From the NCBI GenBank assembly GCA_002254825.2, contig NJEL02000064.1:1-18706 (forward strand): a stretch of 18,706 bases of DNA. The letters are read 5' to 3'. Each line of letters starts with the position of its first letter. Within the stretch, counting starts at the first letter, position 1. Below the pieces are notes generated by a model. It saw nothing but the letters and a program-made list of their open reading frames with translations. It searched no databases and was not told the DNA's origin. The DNA is from Methanosarcinales archaeon ex4572_44. GTDB lineage: Archaea > Halobacteriota > Methanosarcinia > Methanosarcinales > EX4572-44. Below are positions 14,810 to 18,706 of this stretch, in pieces. A program made the position numbers and the translations under genes.

Positions 14810-15421
14810 TTATTTTTCACAAACTTCAGCTTTTATTAAAGGTAAACCTATTCTACTTAAATAGAATGCAAACCTTTGTGATAAACATTCTCTAAACAGT
14901 TCATTAATTGAACCTATATAATGTCTTTTTATTTCTTTGTACAGTATATCTCTTTGTATGCTGTAATAATGCTTAAAGTCTATAACCAAATCAGGGATTT
15001 GTAAATCAGATTGTTTATCCAAAAAATAGTACCTCGAATTCTGATTTGTCTTAACCAAGTTCCATCTATTACTATTTAATTTTTCCATAGTGAGATCCAA
15101 CTCCTCAAGATGCGTACCCAACCTCACTTTTTCTGCAGGGTAGGCAGGGCAGATTAAAATAGAATGTAAGAACTTATCTTGATTTATTTTTTCTTTTGTT
15201 TCATATTGAATGTTTTCATTTTCTTTATGGTTATTAAAATCCCATTCTAAATCGCAATCTTGCGTTAGAACTATAAGATAAGGAATATTTCTTTCTTGTA
15301 TCTTTATTTTGTTATCTTCGATGAAAACTCTATCTTGATATTTAAAATCTCGTAAAATATCTCCCTGATATATCCTATCTCCATTATGCTTAATGTAAAT
15401 AGAATCAATCTTTGATTTCAT
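14810..15421 (-). CDS. Uncharacterised protein with GDIL and TQDCDLE motifs, third gene of the cassette
   Basis: This 203-residue protein is soluble, with no signal peptide or membrane segment. I recognise it as a sporadically distributed family with an N-terminal GDILRDF (20-26), a strand followed by LTQDCDLEWDF (52-62), ILICPAYPAEKVR (88-100), QIPDLVIDFKHYYSI (141-155) and a C-terminal LFRECLSQRFAFYLSRIGLP (175-194). The Asp-Cys-Asp with neighbouring Glu looks like a metal or catalytic site, but no activity is known to me. Homologues seem to occur beside TIGR04255-type genes (from memory), as here. The start is ATG 15421, the in-frame TTG 15427 being less likely; it overlaps the end of the 56-residue gene, implying translational coupling. 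The strongly A/T-biased codons set it apart from the housekeeping genes and point to transfer. Confidence 0.75.
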   Translation of the reverse strand: MKSKIDSIYIKHNGDRIYQGDILRDFKYQDRVFIEDNKIKIQERNIPYLIVLTQDCDLEWDFNNHKENENIQYETKEKINQDKFLHSILICPAYPAEKVRLGTHLEELDLTMEKLNSNRWNLVKTNQNSRYYFLDKQSDLQIPDLVIDFKHYYSIQRDILYKEIKRHYIGSINELFRECLSQRFAFYLSRIGLPLIKAEVCEK

Positions 15422-15575
15422 ACTCAATGATTGTTACTTTCATATTTGATTTATTATATTTATCAGTTGAAATAACAAAATCCTTTACATCTTCTTTTAT
15501 AGGTTTTTTCTTAGATATTTCGCTTTCGACATCAAAATATTCTGGAGAAGCTTCCTTAAAATATTTACTAATCAT
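15405..15575 (-). CDS. 56-residue protein, middle gene of the cassette
   Basis: ATG 15575 overlaps the last 8 bases of the TIGR04255-like gene, and TGA 15405-15407 lies 17 bases inside the next gene. All three frames are therefore chained by overlaps, which strongly supports translation of this small frame. The product begins MISKYFKEASPEYFDVE, is rich in Lys and acidic residues, and ends NMKVTIIEYEIKD, a probable beta strand. It has no known domain. Its size and position between two larger partners resemble an adaptor or antitoxin-like subunit, but that is speculation. Confidence 0.6.
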   Translation of the reverse strand: MISKYFKEASPEYFDVESEISKKKPIKEDVKDFVISTDKYNKSNMKVTIIEYEIKD

Positions 15576-16311
15576 TATTAACAACTCCCATTATTTCACG
15601 TAAGCCATCTTGAATACTCTTCTCAAACCATTCATGTATTATTTTATTAAATTCTTTTGCTTTGCCAAATATTTTTGATATATCTATCTCTTCATTTGTT
15701 GAGCAATCATAATCTAAAATAAATTCTTTTCTTGAAATTGGATTTGGATATTCGCTATTAAATAAACCAAACTGAAACTTTAAGTTATATTCCTCTTCTT
15801 TAAGCTCAAGATAATGCATTGATCTTAAAAGATTATTTTCTCCTGATATAAATTCTCTTTGCACCGAAAATAAACTTGGATCTATTAAACCATTCCAATC
15901 AATAGGATCCCCAGATCCAATTTTTATTTGATTTATATACCTTAAACCAACTCTATTGGTAATTCTTACTGGATACAAATCCACAAGAGTTTCAAAAATT
16001 AATTTCACATCTCGAAATAAATCATCAAAATGTTCGTATTTTAGATATTCAACAAAAACAAAATCTGAATCGACAAATACTCTTTTTGTCTTTTCTTTAT
16101 TGGAAAATTCCCATGATACTTTTTTCTCAGTTTCAACACAACTATCGGATATTTATCACTAATTTTTTCTTGGAATTTACTTGGAGGTTTTTGTTTTACT
16201 TGGAGGTTTTTGTTCAGTAAGTTCTAAAATTTTGGGAAAATCGACTCTAAAAAGGACGTTTGTAAGAAAATGTGATTTATAAACTCTTTTTACAGATTTT
16301 TGTTCTGCCAT
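15568..16311 (-). pseudogene. TIGR04255-like protein gene, disrupted by a 19-bp duplication and a second frameshift
   Basis: From ATG 16311 the frame reads MAEQKSVKRVYKSHFLTNVLFRVDF to EQKPPSK, then derails because a 19-bp unit is present twice (16176-16213). With one copy removed it continues FQEKISDKYPIV, then needs one base less near 16140 to enter VETEKKVSWEFSNKEKT and then FVEYLKYEHFDDLFRDV. It then reads without interruption (RVGLRYINQI, QFGLFNSEYPNP, EFILDYDCSTNEEIDIS, IHEWFEKSIQDGLREIM) to TAG 15568-15570. The restored protein of about 245 residues fits the sporadic TIGR04255 family in length and pattern (P-F-x-x-x-x-F-R-x-D-F start, R-x-G-L-R-Y-I-N centre). An internal ATG at 16008 could still give the last 146 residues. 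Function is unknown; it is the first gene of the cassette. Confidence 0.72.
16176..16213. repeat. Perfect 19-bp tandem duplication
   Basis: TTTACTTGGAGGTTTTTGT occurs twice back to back (16176-16194 and 16195-16213). Because 19 is not a multiple of three, it throws the TIGR04255-like gene out of frame near codon 40. Removing one copy restores the family-like reading. Confidence 0.95.
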
Positions 16312-16458
16312 AATATTCTCTGAATTCTATACTTTACTCCAAGTTTATTATTTACTTAAATGTAATTAGTAAGCAGGTCTATTTTAATTTATCTATTCGT
16401 AGCTGCATATCACATTACTCTAACATCCAATCGATTTATCAACATGGTCTTTTAAGAG
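16312..16458 (-). promoter_or_regulatory. Promoter region of the cassette
   Basis: About 150 bp of AT-rich sequence between the right inverted repeat and ATG 16311. On the minus strand TTTAAGTAAATAATAAAC lies about 30-45 nt upstream of the ATG and is the best TATA-like candidate. No other gene lies here, so the cassette appears to carry its own promoter. Confidence 0.35.
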
Positions 16459-16470
16459 GTTCGTGCCCCT
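16459..16470 (-). repeat. Inverted repeat, right copy
   Basis: GTTCGTGCCCCT on the plus strand, the perfect inverted copy of 14767-14778. Confidence 0.65.
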
Positions 16471-16694
16471 ATTTTAGATTCACAAACGGTTACACTGGTT
16501 CCAGAATTTCTAACGATGCACATGCCCCTATCGCGAACAGTTGACCATACCCCGTACTTAATAGGGACAGGGCTTGTTAGCGTTTTTGGCGTATAAGGGT
16601 TTCGTTTTTATTTTGTCTTGTGCAGAGATATATTTTTCAACTATGCTGCTTACAATGTATGCCAGCAGCTTCGTTGTGATTGAGACTCTTCCTT
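16471..16694. other. Spacer between the cassette and the mmp operon
   Basis: About 220 bp with no confident gene. On the minus strand a frame overlapping the mmp15 3' end and closing at TAA 16558-16560 reads protein-like residues (GRVSITTKLLAYIVSS then IVEKYISAQDKIKTK) but has no ATG, GTG or TTG start. A second frame, ending inside the right inverted repeat, contains the segment MCIVRNSGTSVTVCESK. Either could be a gene remnant cut by the cassette; neither matches a family I know. Confidence 0.3.
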
Positions 16695-17873
16695 TTATCT
16701 TACTTGTGTCTTCTTTTCTTCTATGAATCCCGATGACAGGAGTGCTGCGCCGACAGCCCCGATGAACTGCGAATTGGGTGGTACGTGGACATCTACGCGG
16801 AGTAGTTCTTCCATCGCTTTCGGGAGACCTTCTATCAGGGATGACCCGCCGACCATCAGTACTGGTTCTTTGACCTCTACTTCCTGGAGTTGTTGTTCAA
16901 ATACTTGCTCTGAGACGCTGTGGCATGCTGCGGCTGCAACATCTTCTGGTTGTGCACCTGTCGATAGCGAGTTCACGAGTGACTGTATCCCGAAGACTAT
17001 GCAGTAGCTGTTCATTGCGATCTTTCTGGCGTCACCTTTGACTGCGAGTGCTCCAAGTTCAGTGATCTCAACGCCGAGTCTTCGTGCGGTTAGTTCGAGG
17101 AATCTGCCAGATGCGCCTGCGCAGATTCCGCCGAGTGTGAACATTCCGGGTATTCCGTTGTGAACCGAGATCGCTTTGTTGTCCATGCCGCCTATATCGA
17201 TCACTGTTGCGTCTCCCTTCTGTTTATCGGCGAGGAAGACCGCGCCCTTGCTGTTGACGGTTACTTCTTCTTGGACAAGGTCTGCTTTGAATCGGTCGCC
17301 TGCAAGGAATCGACCATAGCCTGTGGTGCCTACCTTTGTGGTTGGAACCCAACCAGTGCCTATGATCTCATTATCCCTCATTACCACGCACTTTGTGGTC
17401 GTTGAGCCTGAGTCGATGCCTGCTGTGAGTCCGGTCTGACGCTCTCGCACAAGCAGGCTTTTTCTGAGAGCCATCGTTGTGAGGGCTTCCATGCGCGTGA
17501 GCAGTGTTGTGGCGGTTGTTCGCTCGGTGAAGGAATAACTTATCACTGGAAGCCCTGTCGTCTCATAAATGTACCTGCGAAGTTCGCTTCTGACAAGGGC
17601 TGCTTCGGCACACCTGAAGCACGTGCCTATGAATACAGCATCCACGTCAAACATTCCGTCCACAACAGCTTTTGCTCGTGCCATCATCAACTTGAGATCG
17701 GGGCTTGCAACCCTGAGTCCAAAGTCGTCTTCGATCCTACGAATGTCACCAGCGTCAACGTCTGGAAAGACCATCTCTGCACCAACAGTCCGGGCTGCTT
17801 CATCGATCTCTTGCTGGATTCCACTGTACTCTGAGCCACAGGACAATTGTGCAATTCTAACAATTTCGCTCAT
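16695..17873 (-). CDS. mmp15: Methanogenesis marker protein 15 (BadF/BcrA-type ATPase)
   Basis: Mmp15 belongs to the ASKHA ATPases related to the activators of 2-hydroxyacyl-CoA dehydratase and benzoyl-CoA reductase, and is conserved in organisms with methyl-coenzyme M reductase; its precise role is unproven. This 392-residue version has an N-terminal domain with CFRC (C85, C88), the phosphate-1 loop GIDSGSTTTKCVV (152-164), phosphate-2 VIDIGGMDNKAI (224-235), GGICAGASGRF (C251), NSYCIVFG (C291) and the adenosine motif GGSSLIEGL. The two Cys flanking the cleft are typical [4Fe-4S] ligands at a dimer interface. Between VPTTK (176-180) and GTTGYGRF (182-189) the family normally has a helix of about 24 residues; it is absent here although the frame is kept. 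ATG 17873 overlaps the mmp5 stop (ATGA), so the genes are coupled. Confidence 0.9.
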   Translation of the reverse strand: MSEIVRIAQLSCGSEYSGIQQEIDEAARTVGAEMVFPDVDAGDIRRIEDDFGLRVASPDLKLMMARAKAVVDGMFDVDAVFIGTCFRCAEAALVRSELRRYIYETTGLPVISYSFTERTTATTLLTRMEALTTMALRKSLLVRERQTGLTAGIDSGSTTTKCVVMRDNEIIGTGWVPTTKVGTTGYGRFLAGDRFKADLVQEEVTVNSKGAVFLADKQKGDATVIDIGGMDNKAISVHNGIPGMFTLGGICAGASGRFLELTARRLGVEITELGALAVKGDARKIAMNSYCIVFGIQSLVNSLSTGAQPEDVAAAACHSVSEQVFEQQLQEVEVKEPVLMVGGSSLIEGLPKAMEELLRVDVHVPPNSQFIGAVGAALLSSGFIEEKKTQVR

Positions 17874-18316
17874 TTTTCATTCCCCAACGATTTTAAGAAT
17901 TCAGCAACCCTCACCACAAAATCTCTGGCATTATCCTCGGTTGAAGGATATTTCACTTCGAGCAAAGGTATCTTCTTTGCGCGGATGAGGAAGTTCACAA
18001 GCTCGTTTGTTCGTGCACAGCCCATACACCCGAATGTTGGATCAGGGTCGTGGACGACAATTGCAGCCTCAGCCTCTTCGATCAGAGGGCCGAGTAGTGC
18101 CATCCTCCCGCGAACGCCAGACGGAACTTCAACAGCGGCATATCTCAAGCCAATCTTCGGATCTTCAGGCGTGATATTAAGCGGCGGCGAATCAAGCCCG
18201 GGGGCGCTGATCTTCTCCCTAACCTCTTGCTGGACAGAGAGCGGCTCATGCCCGAACCTGTCAACAAGATCCGCGAGTATTAAGCTGTTTGCAGGATAAA
18301 CCAAGACTTTAACCAT
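17870..18316 (-). CDS. mmp5: Methanogenesis marker protein 5
   Basis: This protein of about 148 residues matches the methanogenesis marker 5 family: VLVYPANSLILADLVDRFGH at the start, a central PLNITPEDPKIGLRYAAVEVPSGVRGR, IVVHDPDPTFGCMGCARTNEL with a C-M-G-C pair that could hold metal, and a C-terminal helix. It is found with Mcr-containing metabolism and commonly beside mmp6 and mmp15, as here; its molecular function is unknown. The best start is ATG 18316, with GAGGG 6 nt upstream; ATG 18319 and TTG 18322 are immediately in front. Its stop overlaps the mmp15 start by 4 bp, and mmp6 ends about 25 bp upstream, so the three form one operon. Confidence 0.88.
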   Translation of the reverse strand: MVKVLVYPANSLILADLVDRFGHEPLSVQQEVREKISAPGLDSPPLNITPEDPKIGLRYAAVEVPSGVRGRMALLGPLIEEAEAAIVVHDPDPTFGCMGCARTNELVNFLIRAKKIPLLEVKYPSTEDNARDFVVRVAEFLKSLGNEK

Positions 18317-18342
18317 CATCAACCCTCACAGAATCATATTAT

Positions 18343-18706
18343 TCACATCTTCATATCTTTAAGAGTATCCTCAATTATCTCCTTAAACCTATCTACGCCA
18401 AGCGCTCCAACCTCTTCACGCCTCACGCCCAGAGCACCCATATCATACTCCGAAAGTGCCTTTGCAATCAAAGGAAGCCTTTCAGCCTCCAACTCGATCT
18501 GATGAAACCCCGGGCGTGCGCCACCGCGAGTAGCTCTGCACCTTCGAGGGTCGCCTGGTAAGAAACCCCGTTCCTTCACAAAAATCCCGTATGGATCAAG
18601 ACTCCGAACCTCTCGCACAACCTGTTCAACATCGCCCTTCTTACCAGAGACCTCAGCCCCAAAACACGTCTCTTTAACGATCAAATCCTTCTTCAACGAA
18701 TATATC
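18343..18706 (-). CDS. mmp6: Methanogenesis marker protein 6, partial (5' end outside window)
   Basis: The frame is open from the right edge to the stop at 18343. It has the hallmark Mmp6 segments VKETCFGAEVSG, YGIFVKERGFLPGDPRRCR and TRGGARPGFHQIELEAERL. Family members begin about 20-25 residues before VKETCFGA, so TTG 18696 is unlikely to be the true start; the gene should continue past the window. Mmp6 is restricted to archaea with methyl-coenzyme M reductase-type metabolism and its function is unknown. It is the first visible gene of the mmp6-mmp5-mmp15 operon. Confidence 0.88.
   Translation of the reverse strand, partial: IYSLKKDLIVKETCFGAEVSGKKGDVEQVVREVRSLDPYGIFVKERGFLPGDPRRCRATRGGARPGFHQIELEAERLPLIAKALSEYDMGALGVRREEVGALGVDRFKEIIEDTLKDMKM

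Larger units (their letters stand above)
14767..16470. mobile_element. AT-rich three-gene cassette bounded by 12-bp inverted repeats
   Basis: AGGGGCACGAAC at 14767-14778 is repeated as a perfect inverted copy (GTTCGTGCCCCT) at 16459-16470. The 1.7 kb between them is markedly more AT-rich than its neighbours and contains three overlapping minus-strand genes that all lie inside the repeats. No transposase or recombinase is encoded inside, so if mobile it is non-autonomous. I see no clear target-site duplication in the immediate flanks (ACATA on the left, ATTTT on the right). The boundaries and the mobile nature are inferred from the repeat pair and the change in composition. Confidence 0.55.

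Noticed and set aside
14764..16475. Target-site duplication around the cassette
   Set aside because: The bases just outside the two inverted repeats (ACATA and ATTTT) do not match convincingly.
16471..16700. Minus-strand protein-like frames after mmp15 as a fourth operon gene
   Set aside because: No usable start codon and no family match; kept only as a description of the spacer.

Overview
The window reads as chromosomal DNA of an archaeon from the methanogen / methane- or alkane-oxidising lineage. The evidence is a three-gene run of methanogenesis marker proteins (Mmp6, Mmp5, Mmp15) at the right edge, an archaeal Elp3, a subtilase with a PGF-pre-PGF domain and an archaeosortase-type C-terminal tail, a tungsten-type aldehyde:ferredoxin oxidoreductase, and TATA-like boxes close to start codons (leaderless or nearly so). 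No rRNA, tRNA or CRISPR array was found. The exact lineage cannot be fixed from this sequence.

Layout. 1-1925 is an accessory strip on the minus strand: a SIR2-domain protein running off the left edge and ending in a CFVIMPF-type (deoxyribosyltransferase/TIR-like) segment, a pair of 23-bp palindromic sites in front of it, the catalytic tail of a Xer-type integrase, and a RecU-like PD-(D/E)XK protein. It abuts hisB (1969), whose N-terminus is short. hisB, an AOR-family enzyme and a winged-helix protein follow closely on the plus strand to 4790. 4545-5110 is scrambled: a foreign-looking membrane tail on the regulator, then a 5'-truncated RelE toxin fragment facing tail-to-tail a 5'-truncated antitoxin fragment. 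Next come a degenerate SelB-like GTPase (5306-6352) and larC (6456-7658). On the minus strand lie a large secreted subtilase split by a frameshift (7665-10908) and elp3 (10963-12567). serA (12998-14474) has lost an internal block that includes catalytic residues.

14767-16470 is the most distinctive segment: an AT-rich block bounded by a perfect 12-bp inverted repeat (AGGGGCACGAAC), carrying three overlapping minus-strand genes and no transposase. The first is a TIGR04255-like protein (broken by a 19-bp tandem duplication and a second frameshift), the second a 56-residue protein, and the third a protein with GDIL and TQDCDLE motifs. It looks like a small mobile cassette, possibly defence-related. 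The mmp6-mmp5-mmp15 operon follows (minus strand, 16695 to the right edge).

Taken together, conserved metabolic and translation genes (hisB, serA, AOR, LarC, SelB-like, Elp3, Mmp) alternate with mobile or defence-type insertions. Many genes carry deletions or frameshifts: serA, the subtilase, the TIGR04255 gene, relE and its antitoxin, the integrase, and probably hisB and mmp15. Either this stretch is decaying or the assembly contains errors; raw reads would separate the two.
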